Part shown: in pieces, positions 1 to 5,635 of the stretch
Numbering within the stretch: position 1 is the stretch's first letter
Layout: the number at the start of each line of letters is the position of its first letter
NCBI GenBank assembly: GCA_018716365.1
Contig: DVKA01000204.1
Location: 1 to 6,922, forward strand
Direction of reading: 5' to 3'
Length of the DNA stretch: 6,922 nucleotides
From: Candidatus Caccocola faecipullorum
GTDB lineage: Bacteria > Synergistota > Synergistia > Synergistales > Synergistaceae
Notes under the pieces: generated by a model
What the model saw: only the letters and a program-made list of their open reading frames with translations
Database searches by the model: none
Told to the model about the DNA's origin: nothing
Position numbers and translations under genes: made by a program

Positions 1-71
1 TTTGTTATTACCAAGGTCAAGGCTATCAATAATTTGAGAAATTTGTAGCGCGTTAGCTCTGTTATAGATTT

Positions 72-117
72 ACATAAACGCCCGGTATCCGATTGTCGAG
101 GTGCCGGGCGTTTATGT
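72..117. terminator. 14-bp inverted repeat, probable terminator-like hairpin
   Basis: Bases 72-85 (ACATAAACGCCCGG) are perfectly complementary to 104-117, leaving an 18-base loop. The stem is flanked by A-rich DNA on the left and short T runs on the right (TTTATGTGTTTG), so it could terminate transcription in either direction. It would then close the unknown gene or element to the left and separate it from the RHH gene at 141. The T tract is interrupted and the loop is long, so a protein-binding dyad is also possible. Confidence 0.5.
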
Positions 118-140
118 GTTTGAGGGAAAAAGGATTTTTC

Positions 141-314
141 ATGCAGAAAGCTGTTGTCAACGTAAGAATTGAAGAGGACGTGCTGGCAGAAATTGAGAGG
201 CTCGCAGCTCGTGAGAACAGGAGCCGCTCAAATTTCATTCGCCATCTGATTTTGTTAGGTCTTGATGAGTTTCAAGATAACGGTTTACGGCATCGCGAAG
301 GAGCCACGTCATAG
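141..314 (+). CDS. Small ribbon-helix-helix (CopG/Arc-type) DNA-binding protein
   Basis: The 57-residue product has the full RHH plan: a basic beta strand (KAVVNVRI, residues 3-10), helix A (11-24), a polar turn (ENRSRS, 25-30) and helix B (NFIRHLILLGLDEF, 31-44), then a short tail. RHH proteins of this size dimerise, insert the paired strands into the major groove and usually repress promoters of phages, plasmids or toxin-antitoxin operons. ATG 141 is chosen because AGGA lies at 131-134, six bases upstream; an earlier in-frame start at 93 falls inside the hairpin and adds residues unlike the family. The last 80 bases overlap, in antisense, the leftward RHH gene, which has the same length and 14 of 57 identical residues without gaps. 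No toxin gene is adjacent. The family call is firm; the target and partner are unknown. Confidence 0.75.
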   Translation: MQKAVVNVRIEEDVLAEIERLAARENRSRSNFIRHLILLGLDEFQDNGLRHREGATS

Positions 315-408
315 TGTTGCTTATGCTGCGTTCTTCCGCTGCCGCAATGGTGAGGATTTTTTCATCCAGCGTGTCGTCTATTCTTATGTTTCTGACTTTC
401 GTGGTCAT
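235..408 (-). CDS. Ribbon-helix-helix repressor-like protein, divergent to the replication operon
   Basis: The product has 57 residues: beta strand TKVRNIRI (3-10), helix A DDTLDEKILTIAAA (11-24), turn EERSIS (25-30) and helix B NTMTWLLRDAVNRYLE (31-46), a standard CopG/Arc-type fold. ATG 408 is preferred over an in-frame GTG at 417 because GAGGTGG sits six bases before the ATG and would itself be translated from the earlier start. The gene runs away from the rightward operon at 538 and shares with it a 129-bp control region full of repeated words. This is the usual place for a repressor that controls its own promoter and the early lytic or replication promoter. That role is inferred from position. 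Its 3' end overlaps the rightward RHH gene by 80 bp. Confidence 0.78.
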   Translation of the reverse strand: MTTKVRNIRIDDTLDEKILTIAAAEERSISNTMTWLLRDAVNRYLETHQDLTKSDGE

Positions 409-537
409 GTTTACCACCTCTTACCACAAATATAACATGTTGTAATGTGGTGTTTGGTGGTTGTTTGTGGTTGTTTTAATGTAGTTGTTATAGTATTATT
501 TGTGGTGGTAACAACTATCATTTAAGAGGTGATTTTT
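409..537. promoter_or_regulatory. Divergent control region with repeated operator-like words
   Basis: This AT-rich stretch lies between the leftward RHH gene and the rightward operon. On the + strand TGTGGTGTTT (446), GGTGGTTGTT (456) and TGTGGTTGTT (466) follow at exact 10-bp steps, then TGTAGTTGTT (480) and TGTGGTGGTA (501). On the minus strand TGTGGTAAGA (428 to 419) and GGTGGTAAAC (418 to 409) repeat the pattern at 10 bp and cover the leftward ribosome site. TAGTTGTTA (482-490) and TAACAACTA (509-517) form a perfect 9-bp inverted repeat with an 18-bp centre. RHH repressors typically bind such helically phased short repeats cooperatively. The arrangement suggests that one protein controls both directions. 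Confidence 0.6.
471..499 (+). promoter_or_regulatory. Candidate promoter of the rightward operon
   Basis: TTGTTT (471-476) and TATTAT (494-499) are separated by 17 bp and fit a sigma-70-type promoter with a weak -35 and a good -10. An alternative is TTGTGG (465-470) with TATAGT (489-494) at 18 bp. Either start point falls inside the 9-bp inverted repeat at 482-517, so a bound repressor would block polymerase. The leader would then run to the AAGAGGTG ribosome site at 524-531. Confidence 0.45.
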
Positions 538-828
538 ATGACGTTGGTTGAAAATCTTCAAAGCAAGAACATAACGGTGAAGCCAAAGCGCGGGAAACCG
601 CCGAAGGCGGAGCTTAAGCGGCTTTATCCCGTCGTGAACGAGATGTTCGACGAGATCACTCAGGCGGTGAATCTCGGTTATGCCTGGAGCTGCATCGGCG
701 CTGAAGTGATTGACCGCATGGAGAAGTCGGGAATGGATGTGCGGTTTATCCGAGAGTGGCACGTGGAGGATATTTATAAGCATATCCGGCGCGACAGGGA
801 GCTGCGCGGGCTTTTGGACGATGAATAG
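538..828 (+). CDS. Small basic/acidic protein, first gene of the operon, paralogue of the gene at 2353
   Basis: I do not recognise a named family in this 96-residue product. ATG 538 is supported by AAGAGGTG seven bases upstream; the in-frame GTG at 529 lies inside that ribosome site. The N-terminus is basic (KPKRGKPPK, 14-23) and the C-terminus acidic (LLDDE). The core V33-x-E-x-x-x-E-I-x-x-A-x-x-x-G47-x-A-W50-x-x-I53, followed by DVR at 67-69, aligns without gaps to residues 37-57 of the product at 2353-2718, which also has DVR. Small helical proteins with an 'A-x-x-x-G-x-S-W-x-x-I' segment occur among plasmid and phage DNA-binding accessory factors, so a regulatory or replication-accessory role is possible but unproven. 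As the first gene after the control region it would be made earliest. It contains no cysteine-rich or membrane segment. Confidence 0.72.
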   Translation: MTLVENLQSKNITVKPKRGKPPKAELKRLYPVVNEMFDEITQAVNLGYAWSCIGAEVIDRMEKSGMDVRFIREWHVEDIYKHIRRDRELRGLLDDE

Positions 829-829
829 G

Positions 830-881
830 AGCTGTTTCCCTATGCGGTAGTGCGAATACCGCATAGGGAGGAGCAACAGCT
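830..881. repeat. Two-tier stem-loop between the first two operon genes
   Basis: CCCTATGCGGTA (838-849) pairs perfectly with 857-868 around a 7-base loop. An outer stem, AGCTGTT (830-836), pairs with AACAGCT (875-881), giving 19 paired bases in two tiers. It begins just after the stop codon at 828 and has no T tract after it, so it is a poor simple terminator. A smaller stem, CCCGT (896-900) with ACGGG (910-914), lies just before the next ribosome site (GGAGG, 923-927). Possible roles are mRNA processing or stability, partial attenuation, or a DNA hairpin used in replication. Confidence 0.6.
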
Positions 882-935
882 TGTAAAAACAGTGTCCCGT
901 TATTGTATCACGGGTTGGGATTGGAGGTCGGTTTT

Positions 936-1313
936 ATGGCGGAGTTGTTTTCTTCTGTTGTGGCGGTGGACGCTGAGGCGCTTATGGCGCAGCTTTCGGC
1001 GCTTAACGAGAAGATGGACCGGCTGCTTGAGGCTAAGCGGCTGGAGGCGCTTTCTGACGGCGCCGATCCTCGGAATATGAATACTGCGGAGGCGGCGGCT
1101 TTTCTTAAGGTGTCGAAGGCTTTTCTTAATAAGAGCCGGATGCCTACGAGCAAGACTGTGGGGCCGCCGTATCACGTTAAGGGGAACCGCGTGTATTACA
1201 CGCTGGAGGACCTTGAGGCGTGGCGCGATTCTACGAAGCGCGAGTGTGTGCAGAGTCTTACGCCTATGGAGCGGCGGCTTCGCGCGGTTTCGAAGGGGGG
1301 CGGCGCACTGTGA
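936..1313 (+). CDS. AlpA/excisionase-like helix-turn-helix protein with N-terminal coiled coil
   Basis: The 125-residue product has two parts. Residues 12-40 form a heptad-rich helix (MAQLSALNEKMDRLLEAKRLEAL), probably for oligomerisation. Residues 48-98 match the winged helix-turn-helix of the MerR/AlpA/excisionase superfamily (HTH_17 type): MNTAEAAAFLKVS for the first helices, GPPYHVKGNRVYYTLEDLEAW for the wing and closing helix. Such proteins bend DNA in excision or act as small transcription factors in phages and satellites. ATG 936 follows GGAGG (923-927) by eight bases; an in-frame TTG at 903 adds residues ahead of that site and is unlikely. The stop overlaps the next start by four bases (GTGA), implying translational coupling. 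Whether it is an excision factor, a replication-initiator helper or a regulator cannot be told from sequence. Confidence 0.8.
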   Translation: MAELFSSVVAVDAEALMAQLSALNEKMDRLLEAKRLEALSDGADPRNMNTAEAAAFLKVSKAFLNKSRMPTSKTVGPPYHVKGNRVYYTLEDLEAWRDSTKRECVQSLTPMERRLRAVSKGGGAL

Positions 1314-1528
1314 GTACGGTTTTTCGTATGGTGGCGTCGTGCGACAGGCTGGAGCGGAAGCATGTTTTCGACGAGCATGAGAATAAGACGCAGGTGTCTG
1401 TGCTGCGGGATATTGCTAAGGTCGCGCTGCGCTGTCGATTCTGCGATTTATACGAGGAGCATCCGAAGTTTAAGGGTATGTGCCGCGCGATGCGCGTGCA
1501 GTACGCGCCTGTGAAGGCCGGGAAGTGA
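1310..1528 (+). CDS. Small Cys-rich protein with CxxC...PKFxxxC motif
   Basis: The 72-residue product is translated from GTG 1310, which overlaps the previous stop by four bases; AAGGGGGG (1293-1300) lies nine bases upstream. Starting upstream at 1220 would run through the preceding gene in another frame and is rejected. The C-terminal half carries C42-x-x-C45, H51, then PKF and C58, a spacing compatible with one zinc ion. An almost identical signature, C-x-x-C-PKF-x-x-x-C, appears in the product of 2104-2352, and both proteins begin with a TVF sequence, so the two are probably diverged duplicates. I do not recognise a named family. A small DNA- or protein-binding zinc module in the replication operon is the most economical guess. 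Confidence 0.65.
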   Translation: MSTVFRMVASCDRLERKHVFDEHENKTQVSVLRDIAKVALRCRFCDLYEEHPKFKGMCRAMRVQYAPVKAGK

Positions 1529-1540
1529 GGTTTTTCTGTT

Positions 1541-2107
1541 ATGGCTTTTGAGTGCGATTTCGATTTTCTTTCTCGCGAGCAGAACGAGAAGCTCGCTGCG
1601 TTTATAAACGAGATGCGGGACTTTGCTGATAACGGCTCGTCCGAGTTTGTGCGGGTTTCGCGCGAGCTGAAGGCGGTCGCTAAGGAGCGGGACAATTATA
1701 AGGCTATGCTTTCCGGCACATCGAAGGCCTGCGAGGATCTGCGGCGCGAGTATAAGGCTTTCCGCGACGGTGTGGCGGCCGCCTCTGGGGATTTGCATAA
1801 GGCGGGGACGCTGGCCGCAGATTTCGAGCGGGCATGCGCGGAGTGCGAGGATCTGCGGGAGCGGCTGAAGTGCGCGAATGCGGAGATTGCGCGGCTGCGC
1901 GAGGAGGCCTCTGTGCGCGAGGACGCGGCCGCTTCCGTCGAGAAGATGCGCGGGAAGTATGAGAAGAAGATTGCGGTGCTTGAGGGTCGGCTGCGCAGTT
2001 ATAAGGATTATAGGGCCAGGGTCGCGCGCATAGCGGCGATGGCGCCGGATGACGAAGCTTTGGACGAAACTTTCGAGGCTGTTTTGAAGGAGGAGGGCGC
2101 GTTATGA
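1541..2107 (+). CDS. Coiled-coil protein of unknown function
   Basis: The 188-residue product is dominated by charged, Ala/Glu/Arg/Lys-rich helix. Residues from about 35 to 165 read as one long coiled coil with a possible break near 80-90 (AAASGDLHKAG). Three cysteines lie within or beside it (for example ACAECEDL and RLKCANAE). There is no catalytic motif, signal peptide or membrane segment. ATG 1541 follows GTGAGG (1525-1530) by ten bases. The gene ends in an ATGA overlap with the next gene, so they are translationally coupled. Its place before the primase suggests a structural or scaffold role in replication or recombination, but nothing in the sequence shows this. Codon use is the same G-rich type as its neighbours. 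Confidence 0.75.
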   Translation: MAFECDFDFLSREQNEKLAAFINEMRDFADNGSSEFVRVSRELKAVAKERDNYKAMLSGTSKACEDLRREYKAFRDGVAAASGDLHKAGTLAADFERACAECEDLRERLKCANAEIARLREEASVREDAAASVEKMRGKYEKKIAVLEGRLRSYKDYRARVARIAAMAPDDEALDETFEAVLKEEGAL

Positions 2108-2352
2108 CGGTGTTCGGGGATAATTTCATGCTTGAGGGGCTTCGGCTGCCTAGCGTGCGCGAGCGGGTCGAGGCCGTCGCGGCGCGGCTTATGCGGACAG
2201 ACCCAGCATATTTCGCTGTGTGCTGCTGTTCCAGTCGTGATTTTTATGTCGGGCGCGAGCGGCCGGAGCGCGTGCTGCTTGAACCTCTGAGCTGCATGAA
2301 GTGTCCGAAGTTCGCGCGCGGCTGCTGGGGGCCGAGGGTGGAGGAACGCTAG
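2104..2352 (+). CDS. Small Cys-rich protein, likely relative of the product at 1310
   Basis: The 82-residue product starts at ATG 2104 inside the ATGA overlap with the coiled-coil gene; the purine run AAGGAGGAGG just upstream (about 2088-2097) serves as ribosome site. It contains a triple cysteine (C40-C42) and, near the end, C64-x-x-C67-PKF-x-x-x-C74. The last motif matches the PKF-x-x-x-C of the 1310 gene, so both probably descend from one zinc-binding module. The N-terminal 30 residues look helical and basic (SVRERVEAVAARLMR). No named family is recognised. The stop is directly followed by the next ATG with no gap. Confidence 0.68.
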   Translation: MTVFGDNFMLEGLRLPSVRERVEAVAARLMRTDPAYFAVCCCSSRDFYVGRERPERVLLEPLSCMKCPKFARGCWGPRVEER

Positions 2353-2718
2353 ATGCCGGATTTCGATATGCCTGGAATAGGCAGGGCACGGATGGGGCTG
2401 ACGGAGCTGGCACGGTCTCCGGCCAGGCGCGGCGGGTGCTCTAAAGTGAAGTACGAGCTTGTCAAAGAACTATATACGGAGATACGCGCAGCTAGAATAG
2501 CCGGGCATTCGTGGGAGGTTATCAAGAATTCCATACGGGGGAGCGTCGATGTGCGTATCTCGGTTAAGTCGCTGGCGGCGTTTTTCGCCGAGATAGACAA
2601 GCGCTATGAAGCGGAGACGGGCGTTAAGGCGCTGCCGGTAAAAAACACGAAGCGTAAGCGCGGGCGTATTGGAAAAGCGTTTTCAGAGGCCGCGCCTGAG
2701 CCTATGGGAGGAGAATAA
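2353..2718 (+). CDS. Paralogue of the first operon gene, with basic C-terminal tail
   Basis: The 121-residue product begins at ATG 2353, immediately after the previous stop, with GGAGG (2340-2344) eight bases upstream. Residues 37-57 (V-K-E-L-Y-T-E-I ... G51-H-S-W54-E-V-I57) align without gaps to residues 33-53 of the 538-828 product with eight identities, and a DVR tripeptide follows in both. Unlike that protein it has a 30-residue N-terminal extension and a strongly basic tail (KNTKRKRGRIGK, 98-109) suited to nucleic-acid binding. The family is not recognised. Position suggests an accessory DNA-binding or regulatory role. A duplication within the same operon, kept apart by four genes, is the notable point. 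Confidence 0.72.
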   Translation: MPDFDMPGIGRARMGLTELARSPARRGGCSKVKYELVKELYTEIRAARIAGHSWEVIKNSIRGSVDVRISVKSLAAFFAEIDKRYEAETGVKALPVKNTKRKRGRIGKAFSEAAPEPMGGE

Positions 2719-2719
2719 C

Positions 2720-2962
2720 ATGAGCGACGGATATGCAAAATACTGCGATGAGGTCGAACAAGCCGGCGGAATGTTCGAGTACCGGCGCAAGGAGCGCGAA
2801 CGTGAAGAGCGCGAATCGCGCGCTAGAAAGTCAGATGCCATTTCAGCCCTGGTGCGTCTTATCCGCGAGCGCGTATGCGCGCCGTGCGGCAAGCGCGACG
2901 CCGAAGAATGTGATCCGTATTGTCCAGTCGCCATGACGCTTGAAAAGGCGGGGCGGGCTTAA
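2720..2962 (+). CDS. Small charged protein with four-cysteine C-terminal cluster
   Basis: The 80-residue product starts at ATG 2720, preceded by GGGAGGAG (2706-2713). An in-frame start at 2669 lies inside the preceding gene and is unlikely. Residues 20-38 are a highly charged helix (YRRKEREREERESRARK). The C-terminal part has C53-x-x-C56-x7-C64-x3-C68 with a Pro after the last Cys (YCPVA), a plausible zinc-binding knuckle. It is the third small Cys-rich protein in the operon, but its spacing differs from the PKF-x-x-x-C pair and homology to them is not visible. No named family is recognised. It lies immediately before the primase-helicase. Confidence 0.68.
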   Translation: MSDGYAKYCDEVEQAGGMFEYRRKEREREERESRARKSDAISALVRLIRERVCAPCGKRDAEECDPYCPVAMTLEKAGRA

Positions 2963-3021
2963 CATCGGTCTATGTTGCGAAGGCGAGGTGAGGCAAGATA
3001 GCGGATTTCAATTATTACGAC

Positions 3022-5289
3022 GTGGAGCGCGCTTTTCTCGACGCGATGGCGGAGGCTGGGATTCCTCCGGCGGATAATGATACTTTACGCCTGGACGGGC
3101 GCAAGCATCGTTATAGGGTGCGCGGCGATAAGGGGAGCGAGAGGTCCGGCGAGTACTGCGTCTATATGGACGAGTCGCCCGCCGGGTATTTCAAGAGCTA
3201 TAAGGCCTCTCACGGCGTTCCTTATACGACTTGGTTTTTCCGCAACGGAGCTGCTTCCGGCTGGACGGACGAAGAGCGCCGCCGCTATATCGAGGAGTGC
3301 GCCGCGCGCAAGGAAGAGAGTGATAAAGAGAAGGCCATAGCGCGCGAAAAGGCTATAAACATCGCGCAGGTGAAGTGGGAGACTGCTTCTGAGGCGAACC
3401 CGCTTCACAAGTATATTCTTAAGAAGGGGCTTTCCGGCGCGCACGGCGCGAGACAGCTTGGCGATTTGCTTGTAATCCCTTATTATTTCCCTGACGGAAG
3501 TATCGCTACTGTACAGACTATTTCCGGCGACGGTTCCAAGCGTTTTGAGAAGGATGCTCCCAAGATGGGGAATTTCTGTTTTCTTTCGGGGAAGCGTGAG
3601 CTTGCCGAAGGGGGTAAAAAGGCTCTTTCCACGAACGGATGTTCGGAGAGCGGCGGACTGCCGTCTGTGATTTCAGCGCGTTGTTGGGTTTGCGAGGGCT
3701 GGGCTACCGGTCGCACCATAGCGGATGCCTTGGGTGACGATGTAATCGTCGCAGCGGATGCCGGTAACCTGCGCCCTGTTATAGACAACGTGCGCGAGAA
3801 ATGGGGACAGACGGAGTTTGTCGTCGCGGCGGACAACGACCGTTATAAGAGGATGGGCAACACCGGAGGCGCAGCCGCGTTCAAGATATTCGAGGAGACA
3901 GGGATTCCGTTCGTCTTTCCTGATTTCGACGAGGGAGAGAAGCTCTCGGACTGGAACGACTACGCGGCGAAGTTCGGACTTAAGAAGACGCGCGCCGCCA
4001 TGCTCGCAAAACTGGAGCAGTTCAAGGCACGCGCCGAGTTTAAGACGCGGCACGCATATCCGCAGTTCGTACATGTGAGCGAGAGTACGGGGCGGCCGAA
4101 GGGGACTATTGCAAATCTCGAAGCGCTGCTCGCTTACGCGGGTATCAGTGTAAAATATGACGAGATAAAGAAGGAGGGCATCATCGGCGTGCCTGGGCGC
4201 GAGTACTGCGGCGACGACGTGAAGAACGCGACGCTGGGACATATTCTCTCGCTCTGCGCGCAGTGGGGCTTTCCTTCGAGCAACGTTGACCCGTTTCTTT
4301 CTGAAGTGGCGGCGCGGAACGTTATCAATCCGGTGCGCGAGTGGATTCTCTCCGAGCCGTGGGACGGGATACATCGTATCGGAAACGTTTACGATTCCGT
4401 CGTAGAGGAGAAGGGCTTTCCCCGCGCTTTTAAGGAACTGCTTATGCGCAAGTGGCTCGTCTCCGCGGCGGCGGCTGCCTTTCATCCGCGCGGGTTCCAT
4501 TACCGCGGCGTGTTGGTGCTTATCGGCGGCCAGGGGATAGGGAAGACGACGTGGTTCCGCAATCTCGCGGGGCGCGATGAGTTTTTCAACGAGGGCATAG
4601 GGCTCGACCCGAACGACAAGGACAGCCTGAAGCGCGCTATTTCTTTCTGGATTACGGAGCTGGGCGAGCTGGAGGGTACTTTTAAGCGGTCGGATATGTC
4701 TGCGCTGAAGAACTTTTTGACGCGCAGCACGGACGTGCTTCGTATGCCGTGGGGGCGGCGCATGAGCGAGTTTCAGCGGCGGACGGTCTTCGGCGCTACG
4801 GTGAACCAGCGCGAGATTCTCATAGACGACACGGGGAACTCCAGATGGTGGTGCATTCCGGTGGAGCGCATGGATATGATAGACCGCCGCGACATGCAGC
4901 AGATATGGGCCGAGGTCTACGAGGATTATTATATGCGCGGCACGGAAGACCCGCTCGGGCAGTGGTGGCTCACGAAGGACGAGGAGGCCGAGCTCGCGCG
5001 GCAGAACTGGCAGTTTGAAGCGCCGAATCCTGTCGAGGAACTGCTGACGCAGGGGCTTGACTGGGAAATTGCGCGCGAGTTCTGGCAGGAGATGACCGCG
5101 ACTGAGGCGCTTATCGAGGCCGGTTTCGTCGGAGTGCCGCGCCCAGGTGACGCTATGAAGGCGGCGCGTGTTTTGCGTAAACTTACGGGGACTACAAGCA
5201 AAAAGACAGGGCACGCGAACGCCCGGCTTTGGCGTGTCCCGCCGAAAAAACTGAAACAAACCGCGAGCGTTTCGTATCTCTACCGTTAA
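3022..5289 (+). CDS. Phage-type primase-helicase (Toprim plus VirE-family ATPase)
   Basis: Numbering from GTG 3022, the 755-residue protein has an N-terminal primase-like region, then a Toprim fold at about 180-330 with the metal-binding glutamate E225 (WVCEGWATG) and the DxD pair D271/D273 (AADND). A virulence-associated-E (VirE) helicase/ATPase follows at about 410-640: Walker A GGQGIGKT (502-509, K508), the acidic segment ITELGELE (544-551), and the family block R586-R-T-V-F-G-A-T-V-N595. The C-terminal 100 residues are a helical, basic extension. Proteins of this type prime and unwind DNA in phage, satellite and plasmid replication. Start choice is open: the ribosome site GAGGTGAGG (2985-2993) points to ATA 2998, which would add MADFNYYD, whereas GTG 3022 is about 30 bases away from it. 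The frame is closed above 2992 by a stop. The candidate origin begins inside its 3' end. Confidence 0.92.
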   Translation: MERAFLDAMAEAGIPPADNDTLRLDGRKHRYRVRGDKGSERSGEYCVYMDESPAGYFKSYKASHGVPYTTWFFRNGAASGWTDEERRRYIEECAARKEESDKEKAIAREKAINIAQVKWETASEANPLHKYILKKGLSGAHGARQLGDLLVIPYYFPDGSIATVQTISGDGSKRFEKDAPKMGNFCFLSGKRELAEGGKKALSTNGCSESGGLPSVISARCWVCEGWATGRTIADALGDDVIVAADAGNLRPVIDNVREKWGQTEFVVAADNDRYKRMGNTGGAAAFKIFEETGIPFVFPDFDEGEKLSDWNDYAAKFGLKKTRAAMLAKLEQFKARAEFKTRHAYPQFVHVSESTGRPKGTIANLEALLAYAGISVKYDEIKKEGIIGVPGREYCGDDVKNATLGHILSLCAQWGFPSSNVDPFLSEVAARNVINPVREWILSEPWDGIHRIGNVYDSVVEEKGFPRAFKELLMRKWLVSAAAAAFHPRGFHYRGVLVLIGGQGIGKTTWFRNLAGRDEFFNEGIGLDPNDKDSLKRAISFWITELGELEGTFKRSDMSALKNFLTRSTDVLRMPWGRRMSEFQRRTVFGATVNQREILIDDTGNSRWWCIPVERMDMIDRRDMQQIWAEVYEDYYMRGTEDPLGQWWLTKDEEAELARQNWQFEAPNPVEELLTQGLDWEIAREFWQEMTATEALIEAGFVGVPRPGDAMKAARVLRKLTGTTSKKTGHANARLWRVPPKKLKQTASVSYLYR

Positions 5290-5598
5290 GTGCTCGCATT
5301 TACAAATTCAGTCATATCAACGCTTTAGAGCTCGCCGCGCGAGCGTTTCAAAAGTGCTCGCGGAAGTGCTCGCAAGAGGTGAAACGTTGGTATGACTGCA
5401 TTGGTGTACACTTCGCAGGCACTTCGGCGCTTTTTTCGGGGTAAATTTAGGAATTTTTCTCTCGTATGATAAATCTAGTTTATGAGTTCTAAAGTGCTCG
5501 CAGTGCTCGCAATGTATATATAAATACGGCTACAGACTGGATTTTTCGGGTGCGAGCACTTTTGCGAGCGTTTCGAAAAGCGCCCGCAGGCGCTCGCA
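5263..5598. other. Iteron array with AT-rich segments, candidate replication origin
   Basis: This covers the 346-bp stretch without a gene and the last bases of the primase. The consensus AArYGCTCGC occurs on the + strand at 5288, 5352, 5364, 5492, 5502 and, degenerate, at 5328, 5579 and 5589. It occurs on the minus strand at 5263-5274, 5339-5349, 5552-5561 and 5564-5574. Two subtypes recur: AAGTGCTCGC and GAAACGCTCGC. Pairs sit at 12-bp (5352/5364; 5552/5564), 9-10-bp (5492/5502) and head-to-head (5339/5352) spacing. AT-rich stretches at 5441-5490 and 5512-5527 (TGTATATATAAATA) could be the unwinding element. Directed repeats beside AT-rich DNA just downstream of the primase-helicase match phage, satellite and plasmid origins. 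A multi-site operator for the next gene is the alternative. Confidence 0.7.
5465..5470 (+). promoter_or_regulatory. Possible -10 element within the iteron region
   Basis: TATGAT matches the -10 consensus at five of six positions and is the best candidate between the primase stop and the regulator gene at 5636. No convincing -35 lies 16-18 bp upstream (TAAATT at 5442-5447). The iterons at 5492-5510 lie just after the expected start point, so binding there would also repress transcription. Confidence 0.25.
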
Positions 5599-5635
5599 TC
5601 ACAAGGACAGAGACAAGAGAGAACACAGAGGAGGA

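Noticed and set aside
1..48. Open frame from the left edge ending at TAG 46-48, giving 15 residues
   Set aside because: Too short to recognise; it may be the tail of a gene to the left, but nothing supports it over chance.
496..876. Minus-strand open frame opposite the first operon gene
   Set aside because: Spans the promoter region and hairpin, has no ribosome site, and the + strand gene has a clear start and a paralogue.
1704..2129. Minus-strand open frame opposite the coiled-coil gene
   Set aside because: Pro/Arg/Ser-rich composition typical of the complement of GAG/GCG-rich coding sequence; no ribosome site or homology signature.
3673..5259. Long open frame of 528 codons on the minus strand inside the primase gene
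   Set aside because: It mirrors the GC-rich primase coding strand, reads as Arg/Pro/His-rich low-complexity sequence and has no family motif; the primase on the other strand is unambiguous.
5411..5440. Possible terminator after the primase (GC-rich segment followed by TTTTTT at 5431-5436)
   Set aside because: The only stem I can draw is about four base pairs with a mismatch; too weak to call.
5229..5444. Rightward open frame across the primase 3' end and iterons
   Set aside because: Overlaps the primase end in another frame, lacks a good ribosome site, and its codons are explained by the repeats.
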